A DNA stretch of 18,859 nucleotides from an archaeon (lineage in GTDB: Archaea; EX4484-52; B79-G9): positions 1 through 18,859 of the forward strand of contig DAOVNB010000001.1 of assembly GCA_030630425.1 (NCBI GenBank), in the 5' to 3' direction. The translations under genes and the position numbers were made by a program. Below the pieces are notes generated by a model. It ran no database searches. It was given only the letters and a program-made list of their open reading frames with translations, and had not been told where the DNA came from. Of the stretch, positions 6,814 to 13,989 are shown piece after piece. Every line of letters starts with the position of its first letter. Positions within the stretch are counted from its first letter, which is position 1.

Positions 6814-9603
6814 TCATAATACTTTATCGACATCTGCGAGTATGTTGTCTATGACTTTTAGTGATGTGTTAATTGACGAATCAACACCCCCTATTCTTAC
6901 CGGATTAAATAACCCCCGGCCTGGCGGACCAATTCTCGGTTTTTTTATAGGCGCTTCTATGAGTGGGATTGTAACCGGCGGGGCCCGGATGTTAGGCATG
7001 CGCGGGGCTGTAGGAACTTGGGGGAGATTAATTGGTGAAGGCCTTTGTCTCTGCCTCGGCATTTGCGCCTGTTTAGGAAGCGGCGGGACAAACAGCTTGT
7101 GAGTGGGTGTTTCCGGCACCCTTATCTGTGCCATTCTTTGCGGGATATCAAAGATATTTCTCGGAATTGCCGGGGCTATTCTTCCTGCCTTTTTTTGTGT
7201 TGGCTCCATCACTGTTTCTATGTATCCTTGTGAAAGTGAAATCCCCCCAATACGCCCCATGTTCCCGGTATTAACTGCCGGGTGTCCGGTAAGTGATTGC
7301 CTTTGAATATTCTGCAGCGCGTTTTTAAGCACTGTGTCTGTCACTGATTGAGAACTTGCAAGCATCTGTTCAGGATTATAACTTTTTACCGGTGCCTGTT
7401 TTATACTTAATCTTAAAGAGCCTGGTGTTTTGGCACTCTTGCTTGATGTGTGTTTTATTGCCGCATTTACAACTTTATCTACATTATCGCTTTTCAGCCA
7501 GCTAAAATCTAAGGGTTTATTTGATGGTTTATGTTGGGTTCTTATATGAACTTTGCCGAGAGTTGCGATGCGCAGTTCCTGCAGGTGCAATGTGCGCTTT
7601 AGAAGGTTGCCGACTTTTGCGTTTATGTCTGTTGCGCCGTGCGTTACCGGGCTTTTAAGATTTCCGCCTGAAATTGTCCTATATCCGCCGGCGTATGTTC
7701 CTTTTGTTGCAGGCATCTTTCCTGTGTGTTTTGCGTTTAAGAACTTTCCGCGTTCTGCGCCGGCCTTTATTGTATAATCTCCGAGTTGTAGTTTTCCCGG
7801 AGCTTTAATATTTTGATATATGTTTAAGTCTGTGGCCTTTGCATGCCCTTTAAGTTTCATTGTTGGTTTTGTATAGTCTGCGATATCAAGGCGTGTTTTT
7901 AAGTGTTTTTCTGTGATTTTTGGTGTGTGTTTTCCACCCATAACCTTTTTCATTACAGTGTTTATATTCCCCTCAAAATCAGTCTTTGACGCTTTTAGGT
8001 GCGGTTTGCTGCCCGGTGTTGTAACTCTTATATTGCTTGAGCCTCGCACAAAGAATCCTTTTTTATTGAAGTTCATAATTGTGTATAAGTTAAGCCTCTG
8101 TGTTGTTTTTTTAGGTTTTCCGAACATCCGTTTTGTTACCATATCCATTTTTCCAAACAGCGAGCTTTCAGCATGCTTTCCCTGGACGGCATAATGTTCG
8201 CGGCCTGTGAATTTAGCATCTATGATTTTTGGTTTGTTGATGTGCTTTCCTGTAGATTTTACGCCAGATGTCAAAAGCCCAGTTCCTACAAGATCGCGGA
8301 CTATCTGACCTGCAGCTTCGCCAACATCCCCTTTATCAACTTTTTGTTTTATGTTCTGACCTTCAAGAATTGCAAGACTTCCACCAACACCCACAGCAGT
8401 CCCTTTAATTGCTGTATGACCTATGGCGGTTTTTGATGCCTTTGTAACCCAAGGCAACGCCTTTAAGCTCCCACCAACGGCACCGATTGCTTTACCTACA
8501 GCACCCATCATTGCCGCCTGAGTTACGGGGTTGCCAATAATATGTTTTTGTTTTGCTTTAAGGTCATGCCTTTCGTCATAAGCCATTTTCATACGGCGTG
8601 TGATTGCATCTTCTGTAGTCTTTATATTTTTTGATTTTGTTTCTAATCCTAAAACAGCGCCAATATACGCCATGCCCTCAGTAGAAAACAATGTAGATGC
8701 ATGAAGTCCTGTCTTTTGAAGTGGCGAAGCTTTTTCATATATTTTTTTATAGATTCGCGAATCATTAATGTCTATGGAACGACCATCTTGGGCGGTTTTA
8801 ACATTCTTAATAGTGGTGGGACTATATGTTATTAGTGAGTCTATTGGTGATTGGGTTATTGGTGATGAAGGGGAAGCGGTAGGTCGTCTTGTTGCGTTCT
8901 TTGTCGGTTCTGTCTTGGTTTTAGCGCCGTGGAAAAAACCATCCAAAGAGTGACCTGCAAGCTGTTGCGCGACTTTTTTCTGTTGGGCCTTGGCACTGGT
9001 AACATGTGTTACTGTTTTTAAATCCGCGCCAACATTTTTCTTTGCGGCTGCAAGTTCCTTTTCACTGCGCGCAACATTCCCCAATGCCTCTTTCTTAGTG
9101 ATTGCCCGGTTGCCGTGGATGAAACGCGCCCCCTCTGGCGCCGCTCTTATAGCCTTTCTTTGTTCTGCAAGGGATTGCTCATATTCCGCAATCTGCTTTT
9201 TCTGCTGCTCTAAACGGGATTTTGATATGCGCAAGTTCTTGTCTGTGCCGGGGATCCTGTAATACCCTATAGCCCCGGAATAAATATGTCCTTGCTCTTT
9301 AGCCTCTTTATGGCTTATGGATGGCCTGGCCTTCTCGATATCGAACTGCTCCTGTCCGGGTTTCGGTGTGTGTTTTTGAACGCCGGGGCTTGAAGAATCA
9401 GAATATATCTGTTTATCTCTTGATACATCGATAGGTTTTGAAGAACCGCTTGTAACACGGCGTTTCACAACATTGTCTTTGCCGACAAAATAAGAGCGAT
9501 TGCGGGCCTCATTGACTGCTTTATTATGATCCACCTGCTCTTTTGTTCCGACAAATTTTGTTCCGGTCCGAGGATTAACCCATGAATGTTTTTCGTCACT
9601 CAT
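6814..9603 (-). CDS. Large basic, proline-rich protein, 929 aa; probable virion component
   Basis: No family recognised. From the N-terminus: a polar disordered region (1-120), a charged coiled-coil stretch (SRLEQQKKQIAEYEQSLAEQ onward, about 125-200), a low-complexity Ser/Thr/Pro linker, a Gly/Ala-rich hydrophobic region (QAAMMGAVGKAIGAVGG to GVGGSLAILEG, about 360-425) that may insert in membranes, a long Lys/Gly beta-like region, and a Pro-rich C-terminus (PLPKQAQMPRQRQRPSPI) ending LKVIDNILADVDKVL. Very basic overall, hence possibly bound to the genome or lining the particle. It starts a transcript at its own leaderless late promoter; the ATG is 23 nt from the TATA motif. A tape-measure-like or internal scaffold role is another option. 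Confidence 0.8.
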   Translation of the reverse strand: MSDEKHSWVNPRTGTKFVGTKEQVDHNKAVNEARNRSYFVGKDNVVKRRVTSGSSKPIDVSRDKQIYSDSSSPGVQKHTPKPGQEQFDIEKARPSISHKEAKEQGHIYSGAIGYYRIPGTDKNLRISKSRLEQQKKQIAEYEQSLAEQRKAIRAAPEGARFIHGNRAITKKEALGNVARSEKELAAAKKNVGADLKTVTHVTSAKAQQKKVAQQLAGHSLDGFFHGAKTKTEPTKNATRRPTASPSSPITQSPIDSLITYSPTTIKNVKTAQDGRSIDINDSRIYKKIYEKASPLQKTGLHASTLFSTEGMAYIGAVLGLETKSKNIKTTEDAITRRMKMAYDERHDLKAKQKHIIGNPVTQAAMMGAVGKAIGAVGGSLKALPWVTKASKTAIGHTAIKGTAVGVGGSLAILEGQNIKQKVDKGDVGEAAGQIVRDLVGTGLLTSGVKSTGKHINKPKIIDAKFTGREHYAVQGKHAESSLFGKMDMVTKRMFGKPKKTTQRLNLYTIMNFNKKGFFVRGSSNIRVTTPGSKPHLKASKTDFEGNINTVMKKVMGGKHTPKITEKHLKTRLDIADYTKPTMKLKGHAKATDLNIYQNIKAPGKLQLGDYTIKAGAERGKFLNAKHTGKMPATKGTYAGGYRTISGGNLKSPVTHGATDINAKVGNLLKRTLHLQELRIATLGKVHIRTQHKPSNKPLDFSWLKSDNVDKVVNAAIKHTSSKSAKTPGSLRLSIKQAPVKSYNPEQMLASSQSVTDTVLKNALQNIQRQSLTGHPAVNTGNMGRIGGISLSQGYIETVMEPTQKKAGRIAPAIPRNIFDIPQRMAQIRVPETPTHKLFVPPLPKQAQMPRQRQRPSPINLPQVPTAPRMPNIRAPPVTIPLIEAPIKKPRIGPPGRGLFNPVRIGGVDSSINTSLKVIDNILADVDKVL

Positions 9604-9640
9604 GTAATTAAAAGAACCTGCGAAACATTTTTAAATGTGT
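9604..9640 (-). promoter_or_regulatory. Late leaderless promoter of the 929-aa gene
   Basis: On the minus strand: CATTTAAAAATG (complement of 9626-9637) followed directly by TTTCGCAGGTTC and an AT-rich spacer to the ATG at 9601-9603. The distance from TATA to ATG places the expected start site within a few bases of the ATG, so the transcript should be leaderless. The same block recurs before 10037 and 11819 and, in variant form, before 13742. Confidence 0.85.
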
Positions 9641-9665
9641 TGGCAATTTTGAAGTTGAGAATAAT

Positions 9666-9728
9666 GGGGGGTTGCCCCCCCAACCATCATGAAGATGGAA
9701 ACCCAAGATTGTTGGTTCGATAGGGTTT
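9666..9728 (-). terminator. Three tandem stem-loops after the capsid gene
   Basis: Downstream of the 98-aa gene: AAACCC (9699-9704) / GGGTTT (9723-9728), CCATC (9684-9688) / GATGG (9694-9698) with a 5-nt loop, and a G-tract/C-tract stem (9666-9671 / 9675-9680) with a 3-nt loop. An alternative fold pairs GGTTG with CAACC. The position between the capsid stop and the next late promoter suggests a transcript end or a stabilising 3' structure for an abundant mRNA. Confidence 0.6.
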
Positions 9729-9740
9729 ATGCCATTGAGA

Positions 9741-10037
9741 CTAAATTGCTGAAGTGGAGCGACCTTCTCCACTGAAGCCCTTTAGAACACCTATCGCTAC
9801 ACCAAGTGCTACGACAATGACCACGAGGATCAGTACATCAAATACTGTTCCTGTGTTCGATGCCAGACTGGTGTATGTGGTGTAAAAATCGCTTGTGTTC
9901 TCTATTGCTGTAATCACGGACACTTTTACGATCATGTACAGTCCTATGAACATAGCAACCAAGGCGGTAATTACACCAAGTGCCATCCCACTGAGGGATC
10001 CTTTTCTGGCCTGACTCTTACGGGTAGTCAGGTTCAT
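9741..10037 (-). CDS. Probable major capsid protein, two-helix spindle-virus type, 98 aa
   Basis: Basic N-terminus (MNLTTRKSQARKGSLSG), helix 1 (about 18-37), a loop of about 25 residues with YTTYTSL, helix 2 (VFDVLILVVIVVALGVAIGV, about 65-84) and a short polar tail. This short hydrophobic hairpin is the architecture of major capsid proteins of archaeal spindle-shaped viruses. It is a paralogue of the 83-aa protein at 6553-6804. It alone has both its own strong-looking leaderless promoter, placed inside the upstream gene, and a multi-hairpin 3' region, as expected for the most abundant virion protein. Its ATG overlaps the upstream TGA (ATGA). The alternative is a holin- or pilin-like membrane protein; the capsid call is inference from size, topology, duplication and context. 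Confidence 0.72.
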   Translation of the reverse strand: MNLTTRKSQARKGSLSGMALGVITALVAMFIGLYMIVKVSVITAIENTSDFYTTYTSLASNTGTVFDVLILVVIVVALGVAIGVLKGFSGEGRSTSAI

Positions 10038-10282
10038 GTAATATTGAGAACCTGCGAAACATTTTTAAATGTGTCGGTGGTTTGCCAAGAATGTTCAGAT
10101 ACCAACATAGATGAACAAACACAATTACCATGAGAATATGCAATAAACTCTACACCGCTTGCGTTGCAGTAATTCTCACAGTAAAAACCCGCATCCTGTT
10201 GTGAAATTAAAACAAGGGCGCTCATGGCTAAGAAGCTAATAAAAAGCATTCCTATAAGCTTGTCTTTTCGGTCTAATTTCAT
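10034..10282 (-). CDS. Cys-rich single-pass membrane protein, 82 aa
   Basis: Basic N-terminus (MKLDRKDK), one hydrophobic helix (LIGMLFISFLAMSALVLIS, 9-27) and an exported-looking domain with Cys35, Cys39, Cys54 and Cys56 and N-x-S sequons, suggesting disulfides or a metal site outside the membrane. The ATG at 10280-10282 is preceded by GGTGG inside the end of the upstream gene; a TTG four codons earlier is less likely. Its last codons are the capsid promoter and its TGA overlaps the capsid ATG. Likely a virion surface or maturation protein; not recognised. Confidence 0.72.
   Translation of the reverse strand: MKLDRKDKLIGMLFISFLAMSALVLISQQDAGFYCENYCNASGVEFIAYSHGNCVCSSMLVSEHSWQTTDTFKNVSQVLNIT
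10038..10074 (-). promoter_or_regulatory. Late leaderless promoter of the capsid candidate, inside the upstream coding region
   Basis: CATTTAAAAATG (complement of 10060-10071) then TTTCGCAGGTTC, with the ATG 23 nt from the motif. The block is also the last coding part of the Cys-rich 82-aa protein, where it encodes T-F-K-N-V-S-Q-V-L-N-I-T and then stop. The promoter lets the capsid gene be transcribed at higher level than the upstream operon. Confidence 0.82.
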
Positions 10283-10283
10283 A

Positions 10284-11033
10284 TTAACCACCAATAGCCA
10301 CAGGCATTAATGTCGGTGCTGCGGAAGTCGCTGATGCGGTCGCCCCCATCAAAACAGGCCACGCAAATTTAATCGCAAATGCGATGCCTATTGCAACAAT
10401 GAATATCGCGATTGCGTTGTTTATCCACTGGTTTTTACCCATATTCTCTAATTCTCTCTGTGCAACCAAATTTCTTAACATATCCTGTATTGAAACGCGG
10501 TTAAGCCCTGTATAGACAAAATCTTTCACAACAGACGACAGCCCGAGATATATGTTGTATTTTGTAACTTTTTCTTTACTCTTTTCGTCTTTAATTTCTT
10601 CTTTTTCGAGTTTGCCTTTTAACTTGCTTTTGGGTGTTTTCTGTATTATTTCCAATAATTCGGCAATCTCATCATCACTTAAACCCATATCTCCCAGTTC
10701 TAATTTTGTCTTTGGAACATCCAAAGGAACCGCCATTGAACGGTATAAATCACCATGAGCCACCATAATGCCAAGATTCGCGCAGGTTTTCAATGAGCCT
10801 GGAGAAAAAATTATGATCTCTTTTTGGTCTGTGATGCCTATGTTCTGAAACATTTTGACTATAGGCCGCACAAAAGAAGTTGTTGGTGTTTCAAGAAAAA
10901 TAATTGAGTTTTTTTTCTTAACTGCCTTTTCAATCATTGAAAGCCCTTTATATTTGCTGTTTAGAAGCCCGCGAATAATATACCCGCCACCCAAACCAAC
11001 TAAAGCCAATGCAAGAGATGTTATTAATGCCAT
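10284..11033 (-). CDS. Membrane protein with two anchors and cytoplasmic-like middle, 249 aa
   Basis: N-terminal helix (ALITSLALALVGLGGGYII, 2-20), a middle of about 180 residues with alpha/beta character (NSIIFLETPTTSFVRP, KEIIIFSPGSLKTCANLG), a highly charged linker (KLKGKLEKEEIKDEKSKEKV), and a C-terminal helix (AIAIFIVAIGIAFAIKFAW, about 208-226) followed by an Ala/Thr-rich tail. The start at 11031-11033 is preceded by GGGAAGTGA at suitable spacing; ATGs 13 codons upstream lack a ribosome binding site and overlap the previous gene. Unknown family. Position suggests a morphogenesis or virion membrane role. Confidence 0.75.
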   Translation of the reverse strand: MALITSLALALVGLGGGYIIRGLLNSKYKGLSMIEKAVKKKNSIIFLETPTTSFVRPIVKMFQNIGITDQKEIIIFSPGSLKTCANLGIMVAHGDLYRSMAVPLDVPKTKLELGDMGLSDDEIAELLEIIQKTPKSKLKGKLEKEEIKDEKSKEKVTKYNIYLGLSSVVKDFVYTGLNRVSIQDMLRNLVAQRELENMGKNQWINNAIAIFIVAIGIAFAIKFAWPVLMGATASATSAAPTLMPVAIGG

Positions 11034-11037
11034 ATAT

Positions 11038-11280
11038 TCACTTCCCTTTCTTTCTTTTAGGAACTTCATCACAATTCGGACATAGTCGCCTGTTTCCTAT
11101 TAATTGTAATATGGCCCCGCATTTGTTACATTTCACGCAGACCACCCTTTCTTTTTTTATTTTTTGTAACAATTCCCTATATATTGGTTCTAACTCCGTG
11201 TATGCGTATTTTGCAAAAACAACAACCAACACAATTTTTGCAATCAACGCGACAAATGGTATGAAATTAAAATCTGCCAT
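11038..11280 (-). CDS. Membrane-anchored zinc ribbon, 80 aa
   Basis: One hydrophobic helix (about 7-27), a charged helical linker (LEPIYRELLQKIKKER), then a zinc ribbon with Cys51/Cys54 and Cys67/Cys70 (VKCNKCG, LCPNCD) plus Cys48, ending in a Lys-rich tail (PKRKKGK). Looks like an inner-leaflet protein presenting a nucleic-acid- or protein-binding ribbon, possibly linking membrane to DNA during assembly (inference). It follows the 176-aa gene closely (8 nt). Confidence 0.78.
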   Translation of the reverse strand: MADFNFIPFVALIAKIVLVVVFAKYAYTELEPIYRELLQKIKKERVVCVKCNKCGAILQLIGNRRLCPNCDEVPKRKKGK

Positions 11281-11288
11281 TCAATCCC

Positions 11289-11819
11289 TCAAAAAAGGCT
11301 TATGCCTTTTTTCTTCTGTGGCTCAAGGGATCCTTCGCCCCGCACAATACTTCTCGAGGATGTCATTTCCTTTACTGTAAAACCATCTTTGCCCCGGCTA
11401 AGCTGAACAATATACATCTGCTCCAACATATTGAAAAGAAGATTATAGTCCAGAACCATATTTGAACTGCCGCCCGCGTTGTTCTGCTCACTTACGGTTC
11501 CATCCGGATTAATAGTAGACACCTTCTGGTCGGTGTTTTCAAAAGATATGGTGTTCCCCCATTGATGATCCGGGACATGCCATTTCATCAATATACACCA
11601 CTCCTTGAATTTCAACCGCAGGATCTTTATATCCATTTCATCAAAATTTCCGAAAACTGCAATCTCCCACAACACATAAAACTGTTTGCGAAAGTCGAGA
11701 GGGATTGAAGGGTTTGCAAGAAGCCAATCCACAGCCTGTAAAAGAGGGGTTTGCTGGGCATACATTTGTTTACTGACTGATTGCTGCGCCGCAACATTCA
11801 ACGCGTCGGTACTATCCAT
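11289..11819 (-). CDS. Soluble protein, 176 aa, first gene of the structural operon
   Basis: No family recognised. Mostly helical, with aromatic-rich segments (VDWLLANPSIPLDF, RLKFKEWCILMKWHVP), a polar Asn/Ser/Gly-rich linker in the middle (PDGTVSEQNNAGGSS), a second helical part (LDYNLLFNMLEQMYIVQL) and a basic C-terminus (EPQKKKGISLF). No membrane segment. The ATG at 11817-11819 is 23 nt from the late TATA motif with no room for a ribosome binding site, so it is probably translated from a leaderless mRNA. It heads the set leading to the capsid gene. Confidence 0.78.
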   Translation of the reverse strand: MDSTDALNVAAQQSVSKQMYAQQTPLLQAVDWLLANPSIPLDFRKQFYVLWEIAVFGNFDEMDIKILRLKFKEWCILMKWHVPDHQWGNTISFENTDQKVSTINPDGTVSEQNNAGGSSNMVLDYNLLFNMLEQMYIVQLSRGKDGFTVKEMTSSRSIVRGEGSLEPQKKKGISLF

Positions 11820-11929
11820 GTAATTAAGAGAACCTGCGAAACATTTTTAAACCTTTCGCAGGTTCAATAGTTTTACTAACAGTTCCAAGCGACATCCGAA
11901 ATTTAATAACTTTTAGGTAGTTATCTATT
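11820..11929. promoter_or_regulatory. Divergent promoter region with perfect 12-bp inverted operator
   Basis: GAACCTGCGAAA (11830-11841) and TTTCGCAGGTTC (11854-11865) form a perfect inverted repeat around one TATA-like core CATTTTTAAACC (11842-11853). Read either way this gives TATA followed directly by TTTCGCAGGTTC, so it can fire leftward (leaderless start at 11819) and rightward. A second rightward TATA, TTTAATAA (11902-11909), lies about 25 nt before the ATG at 11930, with a small inverted repeat ATAAC (11906-11910) / GTTAT (11920-11924) behind it. Confidence 0.8.
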
Positions 11930-12466
11930 ATGGGCGAAAATAAATTTTTAATGGATACCGTATCAGAAGGATGGAAGAAAGAATATGAAAAGTTTCTGTT
12001 GTCACAAAAATATTCTAAGGTATGTACTCTTTTAGGCCAGGCTCTTACAGAACCAACCCTGCAAAACGCAAAGACCGCCTATGGAACGGTCACTGATTAT
12101 GTCTGTTCAATCCCCATATCTGTACTGCTTCATTCAGAGACACAAAAAACAAGAGACGAACTTGTTGCATCCTTGGATAAAATCGGTGTTGCGCTGTATG
12201 GGGATCTACGAAATCAAGAGGTATTAACAACCGTTGCTTCTATGGGGTTGGGTTTGGTGTGCGTCCGGACAGGTGTTCAGAACGAACTTAGAATAACCAA
12301 CATCCCGAAAGTGATTATAGAAACAAGAAACATATTGATTGCTGCAGGGGATTTTGCGGTCACTTGTGGACTGCGTGTTTCTGTTTCTGAACGCAAGAAG
12401 AGAGGAAAAGACAAATTGCTGGAAGAGGAAGGATTTGAAAACGACAGTCTCGACAACGAAGAATAA
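11930..12466 (+). CDS. Soluble protein of unknown function, 178 aa
   Basis: N-terminal charged helices (DTVSEGWKKEYEKFLLSQ), a mainly helical/hydrophobic core (ALTEPTLQNAKTAYGTVTDY; LTTVASMGLGLVCVRTG; IPKVIIETRNILIAAGDFAV) and a very charged C-terminus (SERKKRGKDKLLEEEGFEND). No membrane segment or zinc motif. First gene of the only plus-strand operon; it overlaps the ATPase gene by about 30 nt if that starts at its TTG, so the two probably work together, perhaps in genome handling. The TATA at 11902-11909 suggests a leaderless or very short leader. Confidence 0.78.
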   Translation: MGENKFLMDTVSEGWKKEYEKFLLSQKYSKVCTLLGQALTEPTLQNAKTAYGTVTDYVCSIPISVLLHSETQKTRDELVASLDKIGVALYGDLRNQEVLTTVASMGLGLVCVRTGVQNELRITNIPKVIIETRNILIAAGDFAVTCGLRVSVSERKKRGKDKLLEEEGFENDSLDNEE

Positions 12467-13505
12467 TTTTGGGTTCCGTAATTTTGCTAAGATTATAGCG
12501 AAACGCCAGAAAGAAAAAAACAGCGACACTTTTGTTATAATCTACGGACCGCGAAGAACAGGAAAAACAACACTGGGTTTCAATATATTGCTTCCGTATA
12601 TGAAAGTGAAAAGAAAACAGTTTGCAAAAGGAAATACCACCTGGTGCATCCCGCCAAGATGGAAAACTATTTTTAAGGATTATTTTTCAGCCGACACAGA
12701 AGATGTTGTGCAAAAACTAAAGAACAGCCCGGAAGAAAGTTTTCTATTTATTGATGAAGGTATTGATGTTGTTTCCTGGCAGCACATGATGGAGCAGGCT
12801 CAAAAGAACCTGAATGAAGTTATACTCAAAGCAGGAAAGAGAAAATTGCTTACTATACTCATAACACCATCAATGAAGCTTCTTACAAAATCAGTACTAT
12901 CAAACGCGCACTATCTTTTCTTAGTGCCTCATGAGCCCTTAAACGGCAAAAATAAGACATATCTTTTCCGTAACCATGAAAACCCCATCCTGCGTGAAAA
13001 CATTCCCTTCGGCTTTAAAAGCATTGAAAAAGATGTGCTTAAAAATAAGTTCCTTTCTCAACAAGATAATTTTAAACGATACCTCAAAAAACAACCCTGC
13101 TACATAACGGAAATGAATTATTTGCCGACAAACCCCAAACTATATGAACTCTATGATCTCATGGTGAAAGAACCTTTGATTATGGCGGATAAAATTAAAA
13201 AGGGGGTTGTCCCTCTGGTGAAATATAAGAAACTTCAATATGTGCTGGATACATTACTATATAACCTGCATGTAGGGGAACAAAGAAAAGTTTCAGACAT
13301 ACACCGGCTCATGATTGATAAATTCGGGTTTCAGCTTTTGAGCCAGCCAACCATAAAAAAACATCTAAATACAATCAGCAGCACTCATATACACCCGGAT
13401 TTACCGGATGAAGATTTATTTGATGAAAACATTGATGAAGGGAAAGAAAAAACAGATGATTCAGGCATTGAAGAGTTGGATTGCGAGACGGATGCTCTGG
13501 AATAA
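12435..13505 (+). CDS. P-loop ATPase with C-terminal winged-helix-like region, 356 aa
   Basis: Walker A GPRRTGKTT (residues 38-46), Walker B FLFIDE (103-108) and a later hydrophobic strand LLTILITPS fit the RecA/AAA-like ATPase core found in packaging and morphogenesis ATPases of archaeal viruses (FtsK-HerA or Zot-like shape). The C-terminal third (YVLDTLLYNLHVGEQ, VSDIHRLMIDKFG, QPTIKKHLNTI) looks like a winged helix, then an acidic tail. I prefer the TTG at 12435 because GAGGAAGG lies just before it; the frame is open back to an ATG at 12339, but that part only shadows the preceding gene. The 3' end overlaps the convergent 93-aa gene by 45 nt. Role in DNA packaging or particle assembly is inference. 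Confidence 0.85.
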   Translation: MKTTVSTTKNNFGFRNFAKIIAKRQKEKNSDTFVIIYGPRRTGKTTLGFNILLPYMKVKRKQFAKGNTTWCIPPRWKTIFKDYFSADTEDVVQKLKNSPEESFLFIDEGIDVVSWQHMMEQAQKNLNEVILKAGKRKLLTILITPSMKLLTKSVLSNAHYLFLVPHEPLNGKNKTYLFRNHENPILRENIPFGFKSIEKDVLKNKFLSQQDNFKRYLKKQPCYITEMNYLPTNPKLYELYDLMVKEPLIMADKIKKGVVPLVKYKKLQYVLDTLLYNLHVGEQRKVSDIHRLMIDKFGFQLLSQPTIKKHLNTISSTHIHPDLPDEDLFDENIDEGKEKTDDSGIEELDCETDALE

Positions 13506-13742
13506 TGCCAAAAATACAAAAATCAGATTAATGCCGGAAAGAACAATGTTTGCAGAAGAGCCCAAAATCGCCCCGGCTTCATTTACCGCAAAAGGTATGG
13601 TTGCACTATAGATCACATTAACAGTAAAGAAAATCGTTGAAATGATGGCCCACATAACGGCTTCCCGTTTATATGAAATCCAAAGAAGAACAACCCCCAT
13701 AAGGATTATAAATATACAGATAATTGTTTCTGCCAACGCCAT
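13461..13742 (-). CDS. Membrane protein with about three helices, 93 aa
   Basis: Begins MALAETIICIFIILMGVVLL, with further hydrophobic segments (AVMWAIISTIFFTVNVIYSA; IVLSGINLIFVFLALFQSI). The ATG at 13740-13742 is set by the late promoter motif 22 nt upstream; an in-frame ATG at 13862 would swallow that promoter and part of another gene. It is the only late-type gene outside the structural block and overlaps the 3' end of the convergent ATPase gene. Possible virion membrane, holin-like or egress protein; not recognised. Confidence 0.75.
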   Translation of the reverse strand: MALAETIICIFIILMGVVLLWISYKREAVMWAIISTIFFTVNVIYSATIPFAVNEAGAILGSSANIVLSGINLIFVFLALFQSIRLAIQLFNA

Positions 13743-13780
13743 GATATTATAACACCCCCGAAACATTTTTAAATGTGTGT
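13743..13780 (-). promoter_or_regulatory. Late leaderless promoter variant of the 93-aa gene, inside coding sequence
   Basis: CATTTAAAAATG (complement of 13764-13775) followed by TTTCGGGGGTGT, matching the other late promoters in TATA core and TTTCG but diverging in the second half of the element. It doubles as coding sequence for T-F-K-N-V-S-G-V-L at the end of the Cys-rich frame 13747-13989. Confidence 0.75.
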
Positions 13781-13989
13781 CCGTTTTGCCGTTTATCCCT
13801 GCAGTCGGAACATTCAAAAGCCCGCCTTCCACACAAAAAATTATCAAAATACCCGCATTCAATTACATTTTCAATACCTTCGAATTTTTTCCCGCAGGTC
13901 TGACAACAAACCCACAGGCCTTCTGTGTTGTGGTTGCCGGCATCCTCTAAACTCGTTCGCAGCCGCAGCTGACTTAAATTTAATTCTAT
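13747..13989 (-). CDS. Hidden Cys-rich protein without a standard start codon, about 80 aa
   Basis: The open frame translates to a convincing zinc-finger-like sequence: LWVCCQTCGKKFEG, IECGYFDNFLCG, AFECSDCRDKRQNG, seven Cys in all. The frame has no ATG, GTG or TTG between its upstream stop (near 14060) and this domain. GGTGGTGAT, nearly the full anti-16S complement, lies 3 nt before an ATA codon at 13987-13989, the geometry used by ATG starts elsewhere here; this ATA overlaps the stop of the 25-aa peptide. Alternatives are a one-base deletion in the T or A run near 14010, or a -1 frameshift, joining it to the preceding membrane peptide. It ends in the late promoter sequence. Confidence 0.6.
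   Translation of the reverse strand: MELNLSQLRLRTSLEDAGNHNTEGLWVCCQTCGKKFEGIENVIECGYFDNFLCGRRAFECSDCRDKRQNGHTFKNVSGVL

Noticed and set aside
9700..9740. tRNA-like T-loop (GGTTCGATAGG) after the capsid gene
   Set aside because: The stem around the loop does not pair and no acceptor or anticodon arm can be built on either strand.
12339..12434. N-terminal extension of the ATPase to an ATG at 12339
   Set aside because: This part overlaps the end of the 178-aa gene, lacks a ribosome binding site, and looks like an out-of-frame shadow; the TTG at 12435 has GAGGAAGG in front.
13743..13862. N-terminal extension of the 93-aa membrane protein to an ATG at 13862
   Set aside because: The late promoter and its fixed spacing point to the ATG at 13742, and the extension is antisense-free but overlaps the Cys-rich frame in another register.
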